Positions 26,760-37,068 are shown, counted from the first letter of the stretch. The stretch: 64,000 nucleotides of DNA from Bradyrhizobium sp. RD5-C2 (GCF_019972155.1 NZ_BOVL01000011.1:257503-321502); one strand, 5' to 3'. Notes: generated by a model not told the origin, from the sequence alone. Program-made: numbers and translations.

Positions 26760-27468
26760 CCTGCTCTCCATCAAGGGCTTGCGCGCCGGATATGGCGAGG
26801 CGGTGGTGCTGCCCGACATGTCGCTGGCGCTTGCCGAGGGGCAGGTGCTCGCGCTGCTCGGTCGCAACGGCACCGGCAAGACCACGCTGATCAATTCGAT
26901 CGTCGGCATCGTTAGGCGCCTCAGTGGCAGCGTCGTACTTGCGGGCCAAGACATCACGGCATTGCGGCCCGACCAGCGCGCCCGCGCCGGGATCGGCTGG
27001 GTGCCGCAGGAGCGCAACATCTTCCGCTCGCTGACGGTGGAAGAGAACATGACCGCGGTGGCGCAGCCCGGGCCGTGGACGGTCGAGCGGGTGTATGAGA
27101 TGTTTCCGCGGCTGAAGGAGCGGCGCGGCAATTTCGGCAACCAGCTGTCCGGCGGCGAGCAGCAGATGCTGGCGATTGGTCGCGCGCTGACGTTGAACCC
27201 GAAAGTGCTGCTGCTCGACGAGCCGACCGAAGGCCTCGCGCCGATCATCGTTGAGGAATTGTTAAAGGCGATCGGAACCATCACGCGCTCGGGTGGCATC
27301 TGCTCGATCATCGTCGAGCAGAATGCACAAAAGATTCTCGGGCTCGCCGACCGCGTTGTGATATTGGAACGCGGGACGATTGTGCACGATGCGGCAAGCA
27401 GCGCGCTGAAGGCCGATCCCGCTGTCCTCGAGCGCCATCTCGGCGTTGCCGGGACCAAAAAACACTGA
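26752..27468 (+). CDS. livF: Liv-type ABC transporter ATP-binding protein (LivF)
   Basis: A 238-residue ATPase with Walker A LGRNGTGKTT, GIGWVPQERNIFRSLTVEEN, signature LSGGEQQMLAIGRAL, Walker B VLLLDEPTEGLAP and switch IIVEQNAQKILG. It overlaps the end of livG by 8 bases and is followed after 19 bases by the MetE-like gene. Confidence 0.92.
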   Translation: MPDLLSIKGLRAGYGEAVVLPDMSLALAEGQVLALLGRNGTGKTTLINSIVGIVRRLSGSVVLAGQDITALRPDQRARAGIGWVPQERNIFRSLTVEENMTAVAQPGPWTVERVYEMFPRLKERRGNFGNQLSGGEQQMLAIGRALTLNPKVLLLDEPTEGLAPIIVEELLKAIGTITRSGGICSIIVEQNAQKILGLADRVVILERGTIVHDAASSALKADPAVLERHLGVAGTKKH

Positions 27469-27487
27469 CGCCCTCAGGGAGTTCACC

Positions 27488-28606
27488 ATGCAGCGAACCA
27501 AGCCACCGTTCCGCGCCGACGAGGTCGGTAGCCTGTTGCGTCCGCCGAAGATCAAGGAAGCGCGCGCCAGGCTGGAGAAGGGCGAGATCTCGGCCGACGA
27601 GCTGCGCAAGATCGAGGACATGGAGATCGAGAAGGTCGTGCACAAGCAGGCTTCGGTCGGCCTCAAGCTTGCGACCGACGGCGAGTTCCGCCGCTCTTGG
27701 TGGCACTTCGATTTCCTCAGTCATCTGACCGGCTGCGAGCTGTTCCACCCCGACATGGGCATCCAGTTCGCGGGTGTGCAGACCCGGCACGACGCCATCC
27801 GGGTGATCGGCAAGCTCGACTTCTCCGATCGTCACCCGATGCTCGATCACTTCAGGTTCCTGAAGAAGTACGCCGACCAGGCGCATGTCACCCCGAAGAT
27901 GACGATCCCGTCGCCGGCGGTGCTGCACTTCCGCGGCGGCCGCAAGCTGATCTCGAAGGAGGTCTATCCGGACCTTGAGGAGTTCTATCAGGACCTCGGC
28001 AAGACCTATCGCGAGGCAGTGAAGGCGTTCTACGACGCCGGCTGCCGTTACCTGCAATTCGACGACACGGTGTGGGCCTATCTGTGCTCGCAGGAGGAAT
28101 TGCAGAAGTCGCGCGACCGCGGCGACAATCCCGATGGGCTGCAGGAGATCTATGCCCGCGTCATCAATTACGCGATCGCCGATCGTCCATCCGACATGGT
28201 GGTCACGACGCATGTCTGCCGCGGCAATTTCCGTTCGACCTGGATTTCCTCCGGTGGCTACGAGCCGGTCGCCGAGACCATGCTGGCCGGCACCAATTAC
28301 GATGGCTATTTCCTCGAATATGATTCCGATCGTGCCGGCGGCTTCGAGCCGCTGCGCTTCCTGCCGAAAGGCAACAAGGTCGTGGTGGTCGGCGTCATCA
28401 CCTCGAAGTTCGGCGAGCTCGAGAAGAAGGACGACATCAAGCGGCGGTTGGAGGAGGCATCGAAGTTCGCCCCGATCGAGCAGCTCGCAGTGTCGCCGCA
28501 ATGCGGTTTCGCCTCGACCGAGGAGGGCAACATCCTCTCCGAGGAGGAGCAGTGGGCCAAGCTGCGGCTCGCTGTCGAGGTCGCGAACGAGGTGTGGGGG
28601 AAGTAG
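27488..28606 (+). CDS. Core-MetE-type zinc methyltransferase (cobalamin-independent methionine synthase family)
   Basis: A 372-residue protein matching only the C-terminal catalytic barrel of MetE. The zinc site is complete: His242 and Cys244 in TTHVCRGNF, Glu277 in FLEYDSD and Cys339 in SPQCGFAS. The N-terminal MetE domain that helps bind polyglutamyl methyl-THF is absent, as in YxjG-like and core-MetE proteins. These can use other methyl donors or act in thiol/methyl catabolism. The start at 27488 follows CAGGGAG. It is the last gene of the Liv operon, so its substrate may be the imported compound rather than methyl-THF; that is inference. Confidence 0.82.
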   Translation: MQRTKPPFRADEVGSLLRPPKIKEARARLEKGEISADELRKIEDMEIEKVVHKQASVGLKLATDGEFRRSWWHFDFLSHLTGCELFHPDMGIQFAGVQTRHDAIRVIGKLDFSDRHPMLDHFRFLKKYADQAHVTPKMTIPSPAVLHFRGGRKLISKEVYPDLEEFYQDLGKTYREAVKAFYDAGCRYLQFDDTVWAYLCSQEELQKSRDRGDNPDGLQEIYARVINYAIADRPSDMVVTTHVCRGNFRSTWISSGGYEPVAETMLAGTNYDGYFLEYDSDRAGGFEPLRFLPKGNKVVVVGVITSKFGELEKKDDIKRRLEEASKFAPIEQLAVSPQCGFASTEEGNILSEEEQWAKLRLAVEVANEVWGK

Positions 28607-28864
28607 GTTTCGCTCGCCGTTCCGGGTTCGCAGTTTCTAGGTGCAGGAATGAAGGCGCATACCGCGTCAGCTTGTGCGGCTGGACAGTCGTTCTTGCCGC
28701 ATGATAGCTTTGGTCTATTGAGGATGATCCAACGATGTTGATCGCTTTCGAGCTTAGCCAGCACTGACGAACGGTTGGCCGGTCGAATGACCGGGTTGCC
28801 GTAACGCCGCCGCGCCTCGCTTTGGTGAGGCGCCGTCTGTTGCTGTTGAAGCCGAGAGGCCATC
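28607..28864. other. Intergenic region, no gene seen
   Basis: Between the MetE-like gene and the serine hydrolase. It contains a GC-rich stem (GCGCCTC / GAGGCGC) near 28811-28834, close to the hydrolase start. No promoter can be assigned with confidence. Confidence 0.4.
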
Positions 28865-31039
28865 ATGCCCCAATCGTCCGACGCGTCCAGTGCGCAAATT
28901 GCATCCTATATTCCCGAGCTCGATCGTCTCGCCGCCGACGTCATGGCCGACTGGAAGGTGCCGGGCGTCGCGCTCGCCGTGGTGCAGGACGACAAGGTCG
29001 TGCTCACACGCGCCTACGGCCAGCGCGATGTCGAGGCGAATTTGCCGGTTACGCCGGCGACGCAGTTCGCGATCTGCTCGATCACCAAATCCTTCACCGC
29101 CACTGCGATCGCGCTGCTGCACGATGGGGGGCGGCTCGATTGGGCCAAACCGGTACGCGACTATATCCCCGAGTTTCGTCTCAGCGATCCGGTGGCGACA
29201 GAGCGCGTCACCGTGCTCGATCTGTTGTGTCATCATACCGGGCTGCCACGCCATGACTGGGTGCACGAGCCCGGCGATCTCGCGCCGGCCGACATGCTCG
29301 GCCTGATGCGGCATCTGGAACTGAACCGCGATATCCGGAGCGCATTTCAATACAACAACCTCTGCTACAATGTTGTGGGCTTGTTGATTGAGCGCCTGAG
29401 CGGGCAAAGCTATCAGGCGTTCATCCGCGCGCGCCTGACCGACCGGCTCGGCATGAATGTCGGCTTCAACCTCGATGATCTCGAAGCGTCCAGCGAGCCG
29501 GCGCGGCCCTACAAGATCTACGAAGACACGCGGCTGCCCGCGTTCCGTCTGCCGATCACGACCACCGCGTCTGGTGCGATGACCACCTCGGTCGCGGATT
29601 TCGCGAGCTGGATGCGGCTGCATCTCGGTCAGGGCGCGTTCGATGGTGAGCGCATATTGCCGGCAGCGCTGATCGGTGAGCTGCATGCGCCGCGTGTCTA
29701 CAACACGTTGCCGGGCTATGCGGAGTTCGGCCAGGCGCATTACGGCCTTGGCTTCCAGTGCAACAGCTACCGCGGCGACCGACTGGTCGAGCACGGCGGC
29801 GGCTGGATTGGCTGGAATACGCAGATGACGCTGCTACCGGATTTCGGCATCGGCATTGCCGTCTTCACCAATCGCAGTCCGAACCAGGTGCCGTGGACGC
29901 TGACCTTGCAGATCATCGACCGGCTGCGCGGCCGCGAGCCGATCGAATGGCGCGAGCGTTTCCGGAAGCGGCGTGTCGAAGCCCTTGAGCAGATCCAGGT
30001 CGACAAGGGCATGCGGGAGAAGGGCCGCCGCGCCAACACACACCCGGCGCACGAGCTTGCGGCCTACGCCGGCGATTATGAACACCCTGCTTACGGCGTG
30101 ATGTCGATTAGGGAGCTGGAGGGCATCCTGCATTGGTCCTGGCGCGGCCTGTTTGCGGCTTTGGTGCACCGTCACTTTGAGACGTTCGAAACGCCCGAGG
30201 TGCCGGACCGCTACGTGCCGGACTCGCTTCCGATCACGTTCCTGACCAATCGCGACGGCAACATAGTCAGCCTTTCGGCGCCGCTCGAACCGGCAGTCGC
30301 TGATATCGTGTTCGTGCGCCTGGCGGCCGGCGACTGCACCGACGTCGCGTTCCGCACGCGCTGTGTCGGCAGCTTCAAGTGGCGGGCGATCACGCACCGC
30401 GTCGCGCTGGATAGCGAGGGGGTGCTCGAATTGAAGTCCGACTACCAGCCGGCCTATCGCCTCGCGCCGGAGCAAGGCAGGAGGTTTCGCATTGCCGGGC
30501 AGGCCGGCTTCGTCGAGTTTTGCGGTGATGAGGCGATCGTCGACGAGATGATCGTTTACCAGCCGGGTGGCACCTTCGTGGCGCGGCGAACAGATGTGCC
30601 TCGTCGCCGACGCGCCCCGATGGTGTTTCTCGAGCACGCCGTCACTGCTCCGCCAGATAGACCTCCCCGAGCAGCGAGGAGTTCGACCACGGCACCTGCT
30701 TGCCCTTGGTCGCGGCGACGACTTCGGCGCGGACCCGCGTCAGCATCTGCTGCACTTCGAGGCCGGGCGTGCCGACATGGCGTGACAACGCCGCCGAGAA
30801 CGGGCTGTTGGCGCCTTCGCCGTCGAGCGCGACCTGGCCCGGTGCGGTCGCGAACGCGATCAACGTGCCCGCGCCGAGCGTCGAGCCCGATCCGAGCGAC
30901 GCGGGCGCGGCAAGGCCTGAGCCGGCTTCGATACCGCGGCTCGGCCCTGCGGACGCCACCTGCGGCGCCATCGGATTGTTGCGGCAGGCATCGAGGATCA
31001 AAATGTTGGTACGGATCTGATCGTCGAGGCCGGCCATGA
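28865..31039 (+). CDS. Serine beta-lactamase-like hydrolase (class C / penicillin-binding-protein fold)
   Basis: A serine hydrolase of the beta-lactamase/esterase superfamily. The catalytic Ser72 and Lys75 are in SITK, and Tyr163 is in the YNN motif that replaces YxN. A late EHGGGWIGWNT supplies the third motif. A C-terminal region from about residue 420 resembles the beta-barrel domain appended to many such hydrolases. No signal peptide is seen, so it is probably cytoplasmic. The open frame runs to residue 724, but residues after about 593 are Arg/Pro/Ser-rich and lie wholly opposite the caspase gene. The functional protein probably ends near 30640, and a lost stop or frameshift is suspected. 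Confidence 0.75.
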   Translation: MPQSSDASSAQIASYIPELDRLAADVMADWKVPGVALAVVQDDKVVLTRAYGQRDVEANLPVTPATQFAICSITKSFTATAIALLHDGGRLDWAKPVRDYIPEFRLSDPVATERVTVLDLLCHHTGLPRHDWVHEPGDLAPADMLGLMRHLELNRDIRSAFQYNNLCYNVVGLLIERLSGQSYQAFIRARLTDRLGMNVGFNLDDLEASSEPARPYKIYEDTRLPAFRLPITTTASGAMTTSVADFASWMRLHLGQGAFDGERILPAALIGELHAPRVYNTLPGYAEFGQAHYGLGFQCNSYRGDRLVEHGGGWIGWNTQMTLLPDFGIGIAVFTNRSPNQVPWTLTLQIIDRLRGREPIEWRERFRKRRVEALEQIQVDKGMREKGRRANTHPAHELAAYAGDYEHPAYGVMSIRELEGILHWSWRGLFAALVHRHFETFETPEVPDRYVPDSLPITFLTNRDGNIVSLSAPLEPAVADIVFVRLAAGDCTDVAFRTRCVGSFKWRAITHRVALDSEGVLELKSDYQPAYRLAPEQGRRFRIAGQAGFVEFCGDEAIVDEMIVYQPGGTFVARRTDVPRRRRAPMVFLEHAVTAPPDRPPRAARSSTTAPACPWSRRRLRRGPASASAALRGRACRHGVTTPPRTGCWRLRRRARPGPVRSRTRSTCPRRASSPIRATRARQGLSRLRYRGSALRTPPAAPSDCCGRHRGSKCWYGSDRRGRP

Positions 31040-32366
31040 TGGTGTCCATGTCGACCATCGCGTCGGTCATACGAGCTCCCGCCTTGAACGCGATATCGAC
31101 CGGCACGAGGTAGTTGCGGCCGTCGATCTGCACGCCGTGACCGGCGTAATAGACCACAGCGATCTGCGACCGCGCCGCCTCGCGCAGGAAGTCATGGATC
31201 GTCGTCTGCATCGTGTCGCGATCGAGATCGAGACCCTCGGAGACGGTGAAGCCGATGTCGCGCAGGCTCTTGGCGATGGCGCGGGCATCGTTCGGTGGAT
31301 TGGGCAGCGCCTTGACATGCGCATAGGCGCCGTTGCCGATCACCAGCGCCACGCGCCGGCCGGTGGCCGCGGCCTGCACACGCGCCGCTGGTGCTGCAGG
31401 AGCTGCTGCCGCGGGCGGTGCGGGCGCAGGGCTGCTTTCGGCGGCAGGCGCTGCAGTGGTCTTGCGCGGCGCCGCGTCGGCCTCCTTCAGCAGCGCGAGC
31501 CGCACCTTGGCGGTGGCCTGGTTGGCCTTGCTGCCGGCGTCGGACGCCACGCCCTCGAGCGCTGACGCGTAATCTTCCTTGGCGCGCGCAGCATCGCCGT
31601 TCGCCTCATAGGCGAGGCCGCGCTGGGTGTAGGCCGAGATCAGCACGCTGCCGGGCGGCGTCATGATGTTGACCGGCGCTTTCGCCTTCGCGAGCCGGAT
31701 CGCTTCCGTCGTGTCCGCAATCGCGCGCGCGATGTCACCCTTGGCGCGCCAGATCACGGCGCGGCTGATCAGCGGCTGCGGCAGCGACGGATCGATCCTG
31801 ACCGCCTCGTTGATGTCGGCGAGCGCGCCGTCGAGATCGCCGAGCGCCTGCTTCGAGGCGCCTCGGTTCTGATAGGAGAACGCCGATTTCGGGCCGGCCT
31901 TGATCGCGGCATCGTAGTCGGCGATCGCCTTGGCGTAGTCGCCCTTGCCGCGATAGGCATTGCCGCGGTTGTGAAAGATGATGCCGCCCGGCGGCCCCAT
32001 GCGCAGCGCGTCGTTGAAGTCGGCAATCGCGATGTCGTACTCGCCCTTGTCGTAATAGGCCGAGCCGCGCAGATTGTAGACGGGGGTGCTGGGCTTCAGA
32101 TGCAGCGCCTCGGTGGCGTCAGCGATCACCTGCGCGTAGTTGCCCTTCTTGTTCCAGCCCACTGCGCGCCAGAAATAGATCGTCGCAAGCTTCTCGCCGG
32201 AAAACACCTTCAACGCGATGATCTTGGTGCAGGCGTCGATCATCTGGTCGGCCGGTGTGGTGTCGGTCGTGCAGAGTGGGCCTAGCTGGGAGCGCGCCTG
32301 CGCGAAGCAGGGGGCCGACCACAGGATGGCCGCGAGCAGGCAGGGTATCAGGAGCAGGCGGCGCAT
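30642..32366 (-). CDS. Secreted TPR-caspase (peptidase C14, orthocaspase-like) protein
   Basis: A 574-residue protein with three parts. A Sec signal peptide covers about residues 1-23 (LLLIPCLLAAILWSAPCFA). TPR repeats fill about residues 55-285, with typical YYDKGEYDIAIADFNDAL, YRGKGDYAKAIADYDAAI and AKGDIARAIADTTEAI units. After an Ala/Pro linker (about 300-335) comes a caspase-fold domain from RRVALVIGNGAY. Its dyad is His410 in YYAGHGVQ and Cys461 in LILDACRNNP. The domain should cleave after basic or acidic residues like other bacterial caspase homologs. Export predicts periplasmic action; partners are unknown. It converges with the serine hydrolase and diverges from the metK-linked gene. 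Confidence 0.88.
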   Translation of the reverse strand: MRRLLLIPCLLAAILWSAPCFAQARSQLGPLCTTDTTPADQMIDACTKIIALKVFSGEKLATIYFWRAVGWNKKGNYAQVIADATEALHLKPSTPVYNLRGSAYYDKGEYDIAIADFNDALRMGPPGGIIFHNRGNAYRGKGDYAKAIADYDAAIKAGPKSAFSYQNRGASKQALGDLDGALADINEAVRIDPSLPQPLISRAVIWRAKGDIARAIADTTEAIRLAKAKAPVNIMTPPGSVLISAYTQRGLAYEANGDAARAKEDYASALEGVASDAGSKANQATAKVRLALLKEADAAPRKTTAAPAAESSPAPAPPAAAAPAAPAARVQAAATGRRVALVIGNGAYAHVKALPNPPNDARAIAKSLRDIGFTVSEGLDLDRDTMQTTIHDFLREAARSQIAVVYYAGHGVQIDGRNYLVPVDIAFKAGARMTDAMVDMDTIMAGLDDQIRTNILILDACRNNPMAPQVASAGPSRGIEAGSGLAAPASLGSGSTLGAGTLIAFATAPGQVALDGEGANSPFSAALSRHVGTPGLEVQQMLTRVRAEVVAATKGKQVPWSNSSLLGEVYLAEQ

Positions 32367-32548
32367 TGGTCATCCAGGGGTAAGGGCATCATGGTGGTCG
32401 GCGGCGAGGCGGTCCGGGAGATTGTCCATGACTGTTTGGTGATTGGCCGTGGAGGGGGGTTCAACTGGTGGGAAAATGGTGATAAGACCTCGTCGCACAC
32501 TATCTCTGCCCACTTTTGTCCCACTGGCCGCTGCCCACTCCAGGCACC

Positions 32549-33904
32549 ATGAAGAACGACGAAATCCTCAGGCAGATCACGGATTTCTGCCGTCACTCCG
32601 ACATGGCGGAGACGACGTTCGGCCGCCGTGCCGTCAACGACGGCAAGCTGGTGCACCGGCTGCGCGAGGGCAAGCGCATCACCATCGATACGCTCGACCG
32701 CATCAACGCCTTCATCGCAACCTCGACGCCGGGGGGCGTCGCGCCGCCGCGCGGCCTCGTGGTGCCACCGGAAAAGCGCGATCCGAGGGGCAATTTCCGG
32801 TTTTTCGAGAACCGGCAGCGCTATCTGCTGTTCGTGCACACCTGCAGCGAGAAGCGGGTGATCGCCGACCGGGTCGCGCTCGAATTGGCCGCGATCCACC
32901 CGCGGCCGCCGGCGCTGCGGGTGTTCGATGCCGGGATGGGCGACGGTACGGTGCTGGCGCGGGTCCTGCGTGCCATGCATGGCCGCTTCCCACATATGCC
33001 GTTCTATGTCGCCGGCAAGGAACTGAGCCTGGAGGACGTCCGCCTCACCCTCGACAAGGTCCCCGACCGCCTGTTCGAGCACCCGGCGAGCGTCTTCGTG
33101 TTCACCAACATGTATTACGCCGAGGCGCCCTGGCTGACGCCCAAGAACTCGGCGGCGGCCGCCAGCATGATCTGGCACGAGGTGGCCCTGCGGGGCGCGT
33201 CCTCGGGGGAATTCGAGACCCAGATCGCGGAACTCGGACCCTTCCTGGAGCAGAACTGGCGGGCCAATCTCAGCCCCGGCAATGCGATGCCGATCTATGA
33301 GCGCCCGGTAGCGCTGGTGCTGTACCGCGACGATCACCGGTTCCTGCTCGATTCCATCATTCCCCGCGCCGGCCGGACCGAGGCCAATTTCGACCTGGTG
33401 ATCGCCTCGCAGCCCTATCGCGCCAAATCCTCGGTGAATTTCCGCGCCAAGCGGATCATCGCGCCGCTGGCCCGGGCGCTGCGCGGCGGTGGGCGGCTGA
33501 TAGGAATCCACTCCCACGGAAGCGATCCCGGACTTGAAATCATTCAAGCCGTCTGGCCCGGAGAAAATCCTTTCGCCGTCAGCCGTCATGAGATACTGCG
33601 CGCGGTGAAATACGAGCTGGGCTCGGCCGGCCGCGAGCTGAATTTCAATGCCTACGCCGATAACCGTTCGATCTTCCGATATGATATGGAAGCGCTGCCT
33701 AATGAGGTGACCGGCTCGATCGGAACCTCGACCGCCTTCGCCGCCTGGAACGCAGCAGTGTACGTCGCGCAGATCGAAGATGAGCGGTTGACTGAAACGA
33801 CCGAAAACGGACGAGCTCTCGAGGCCACACGCGAGGTTCTCCGTAAACACAACGGGCTGTGGTTTTACGACGAATCCTACGTCATCTCGCGGCGACGAGA
33901 CTGA
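32549..33904 (+). CDS. Putative HTH-SAM-dependent methyltransferase-like fusion upstream of metK
   Basis: A protein of about 451 residues. Residues 1-57 read like a small helix-turn-helix domain of the kind with (M)AETTFGRRAVNDGKLVHRLR and GKRITIDTLDRINAFI. From about 120 a Rossmann methyltransferase-type motif I appears (VFDAGMGDG, residues 125-133), followed by YVAGKELSLEDVRLTL and a long C-terminal region (FDLVIASQPYRAKSSVNFRAKRI, GGGRLIGIHSHGSDPG). The start at 32549 removes an 11-residue leader. The next gene, metK, begins 60 bases downstream, and ahcY follows. A SAM-responsive or SAM-using regulator of the methyl cycle is an attractive reading, but neither DNA binding nor catalysis can be shown from sequence alone. 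Confidence 0.65.
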   Translation: MKNDEILRQITDFCRHSDMAETTFGRRAVNDGKLVHRLREGKRITIDTLDRINAFIATSTPGGVAPPRGLVVPPEKRDPRGNFRFFENRQRYLLFVHTCSEKRVIADRVALELAAIHPRPPALRVFDAGMGDGTVLARVLRAMHGRFPHMPFYVAGKELSLEDVRLTLDKVPDRLFEHPASVFVFTNMYYAEAPWLTPKNSAAAASMIWHEVALRGASSGEFETQIAELGPFLEQNWRANLSPGNAMPIYERPVALVLYRDDHRFLLDSIIPRAGRTEANFDLVIASQPYRAKSSVNFRAKRIIAPLARALRGGGRLIGIHSHGSDPGLEIIQAVWPGENPFAVSRHEILRAVKYELGSAGRELNFNAYADNRSIFRYDMEALPNEVTGSIGTSTAFAAWNAAVYVAQIEDERLTETTENGRALEATREVLRKHNGLWFYDESYVISRRRD

Positions 33905-33964
33905 CATTCCGGGGACATATTCACCAACCAACGTCGGACTTCGACGAAACAAGGGGTTTGCTTG

Positions 33965-35161
<1,197 letters not shown>

Positions 35162-35170
35162 CACTTGCGT

Positions 35171-35262
35171 CATTCCGGGGAGCTCGTGCGAGCGAGCGAA
35201 CCCGGAATCCCTTTTCATCAATTCGAGATTCCGGGTTCGCCGCTGCGCGGCGCCCCGGAATG
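35171..35262. repeat. Palindromic extragenic repeat between metK and ahcY, family C
   Basis: Nested inverted repeats occupy almost all of the metK-ahcY gap. Outer arms are CATTCCGGGG / CCCCGGAATG at 35171-35180 and 35253-35262. Inner 13-bp arms CGAACCCGGAATC / GATTCCGGGTTCG lie at 35198-35210 and 35227-35239. This has the build of a bacterial interspersed mosaic element and would fold strongly in the message. It does not match the SAH riboswitch as far as I can tell by eye. Confidence 0.75.
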
Positions 35263-35287
35263 ACCAGTTCAACAATAGGACGCTCAA

Positions 35288-36715
35288 ATGAACGCCCCCA
35301 CGAAGCCCGGCTTCACCGACTACATCGTCAAGGACATTGCGCTCGCCGATTTCGGCCGCAAGGAAATCTCGCTGGCCGAGAGCGAGATGCCCGGCCTGAT
35401 GGCCACCCGCGAGGAGTACGGCCCCAACCAGCCGCTGAAGGGAGCGCGCATTGCGGGCTCGCTGCACATGACGATTCAGACCGCCGTGCTGATCGAGACG
35501 CTGGCCGCGCTCGGCGCTGACATCCGCTGGGTCTCCTGCAACATCTATTCGACCCAGGATCACGCAGCTGCCGCGATCGCCGCCGCCGGCATTCCGGTGT
35601 TCGCGATCAAGGGCGAGACCCTGACCGAGTACTGGGACTACACGGCCAAGCTGTTCGACTGGCATGGCGGCGGCACGCCCAACATGATCCTCGATGACGG
35701 CGGCGACGCCACCATGCTGGTGCATGCCGGCTATCGCGCCGAGCAGGGCGACACCGCCTTCCTCGACAAGCCGACCTCCGAGGAAGAGGAGATCTTCTAC
35801 GCGCTGGTCAAGCGCCTGCTGAAGGAGAAGCCGAAGGGCTACTTCGCGGAGATCGCCAAGAACATCCAGGGCGTCTCGGAAGAGACCACCACGGGCGTGC
35901 ATCGTCTCTACGAGATGGCGAACAAGGGCATGCTGCTGTTCCCTGCGATCAACGTCAACGACAGCGTCACCAAGTCGAAATTCGACAACCTCTATGGCTG
36001 CCGTGAATCGCTGGTCGACGGCATCCGTCGCGGCACCGACGTGATGATGTCGGGCAAGCTAGCGATGGTCGCGGGCTTCGGCGACGTCGGCAAGGGCTCG
36101 GCGGCCTCGCTGCGCCAGGCCGGCTGCCGCGTCATGGTCTCCGAAATCGATCCGATCTGCGCGCTGCAGGCGATGATGGAAGGTTATGAGGTCGTGACCA
36201 TGGAAGATGCGGCGCCGCGCGCCGACATCTTCGTGACCGCGACCGGCAACAAGGACATCATCACCATCGAGCACATGCGCGCGATGAAGGATCGCGCCAT
36301 CGTCTGCAACATCGGCCACTTCGACAACGAGATCCAGGTCGCGACCTTGAAGAACCTGAAGTGGACCAACATCAAGCCGCAGGTCGACGAGATCGAATTC
36401 CCCGACAAGCACCGCATCATCCTGCTGTCGGAAGGACGCCTCGTGAACCTCGGTAACGCGATGGGCCACCCGTCGTTCGTGATGTCGGCGTCGTTCACCA
36501 ACCAGACGCTGGCGCAGATCGAACTCTGGGCCAACAACAAGAGCGGCAAGTACGAGAAGAAGGTCTACGTGCTGCCGAAGACGCTCGACGAGAAGGTTGC
36601 CCGCCTGCACCTCGCCAAGGTCGGCGCCAAGCTGACCGAGCTGCGCAAGGATCAGGCCGACTACATCGGCGTCAAGCAGGAGGGCCCGTTCAAGTCGGAC
36701 CACTACCGCTACTGA
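35288..36715 (+). CDS. ahcY: S-adenosylhomocysteine hydrolase
   Basis: A 475-residue NAD-dependent enzyme cleaving SAH to adenosine and homocysteine, downstream of SAM-dependent methylations. Recognisable are [20 protein letters not shown], the [11 protein letters not shown] region, [20 protein letters not shown], the NAD motif [31 protein letters not shown] and the C-terminal KSDHYRY. Length fits the longer bacterial form. A strong terminator follows, so metK-ahcY transcription probably ends there. Confidence 0.97.
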   Translation: MNAPTKPGFTDYIVKDIALADFGRKEISLAESEMPGLMATREEYGPNQPLKGARIAGSLHMTIQTAVLIETLAALGADIRWVSCNIYSTQDHAAAAIAAAGIPVFAIKGETLTEYWDYTAKLFDWHGGGTPNMILDDGGDATMLVHAGYRAEQGDTAFLDKPTSEEEEIFYALVKRLLKEKPKGYFAEIAKNIQGVSEETTTGVHRLYEMANKGMLLFPAINVNDSVTKSKFDNLYGCRESLVDGIRRGTDVMMSGKLAMVAGFGDVGKGSAASLRQAGCRVMVSEIDPICALQAMMEGYEVVTMEDAAPRADIFVTATGNKDIITIEHMRAMKDRAIVCNIGHFDNEIQVATLKNLKWTNIKPQVDEIEFPDKHRIILLSEGRLVNLGNAMGHPSFVMSASFTNQTLAQIELWANNKSGKYEKKVYVLPKTLDEKVARLHLAKVGAKLTELRKDQADYIGVKQEGPFKSDHYRY

Positions 36716-36745
36716 TCTGCGCTCGCAGCAATCGATCACGTGAAG

Positions 36746-36771
36746 AGCCCCGGCGTCGTCCGGGGCTTTTT
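36746..36771 (+). terminator. Rho-independent terminator after ahcY
   Basis: An 8-bp perfect GC-rich stem (AGCCCCGG / CCGGGGCT) with a 6-base loop is followed by five T residues, 30 bases after the ahcY stop. This is a textbook intrinsic terminator on the plus strand. Confidence 0.9.
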
Positions 36772-36802
36772 GCTGTGCTGACTTGCAGCGGCTCTCTCCA
36801 TT

Positions 36803-36925
36803 CGTCGTCCTGGCGAAAGCCAGGACCCATAACCACCGCACTTGATTGTGAAGGGGATCGCGGCCCCAGCATCGCGCAACAATTGGGATTTGGGGTAATG
36901 GGTCCTGGCTTTCGTCAGGACGACG
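36803..36925. repeat. Long inverted repeat, family D
   Basis: 26-base arms at 36803-36828 and 36900-36925 are inverted copies with a single mismatch (at the eleventh base), separated by 71 bases. The arm begins CGTCGTCCTG. With no transposase between the arms, it looks like an extragenic palindromic element or a very small MITE-like unit. Confidence 0.75.
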
Positions 36926-36966
36926 ATGAAGATGAGGCGCAATTCAAGATGTCAAACAGTGCGGTG

Positions 36967-37068
36967 TCATCACCCGCGCATGCGGGTGATCCAGTATTCC
37001 AGAGACGCCTGTGCTTGAGCCGAGAGGCCGCGGCGTACTGGATCGCCCGGTCGAGCCGGGCGATGACA
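36967..37068. repeat. Palindromic extragenic repeat, family A copy 2
   Basis: End hairpins ATCACCCGC/GCGGGTGAT and ATCGCCCGG/CCGGGCGAT flank a spacer with CCAGTATTCCAGAG and GGCCGCGGCGTACTGGAT. These same spacer blocks and their order are found at 9861-9963, about 27 kb away. The element lies about 60 bases past the end of the IclR gene. Confidence 0.8.

Noticed and set aside
33905..33964. SAM riboswitch upstream of metK
   Set aside because: Only 60 bases separate the genes, and no SAM-II or SAM-V-like pseudoknot pattern was seen.
35162..35287. SAH riboswitch upstream of ahcY
   Set aside because: The gap is filled by nested palindromes of extragenic-repeat type; the conserved SAH riboswitch core could not be matched by eye. 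A covariance-model search would settle it.
36803..37068. Insertion sequence remnant
   Set aside because: No transposase-like reading frame or target-site duplication was found; the structure fits short palindromic repeats.
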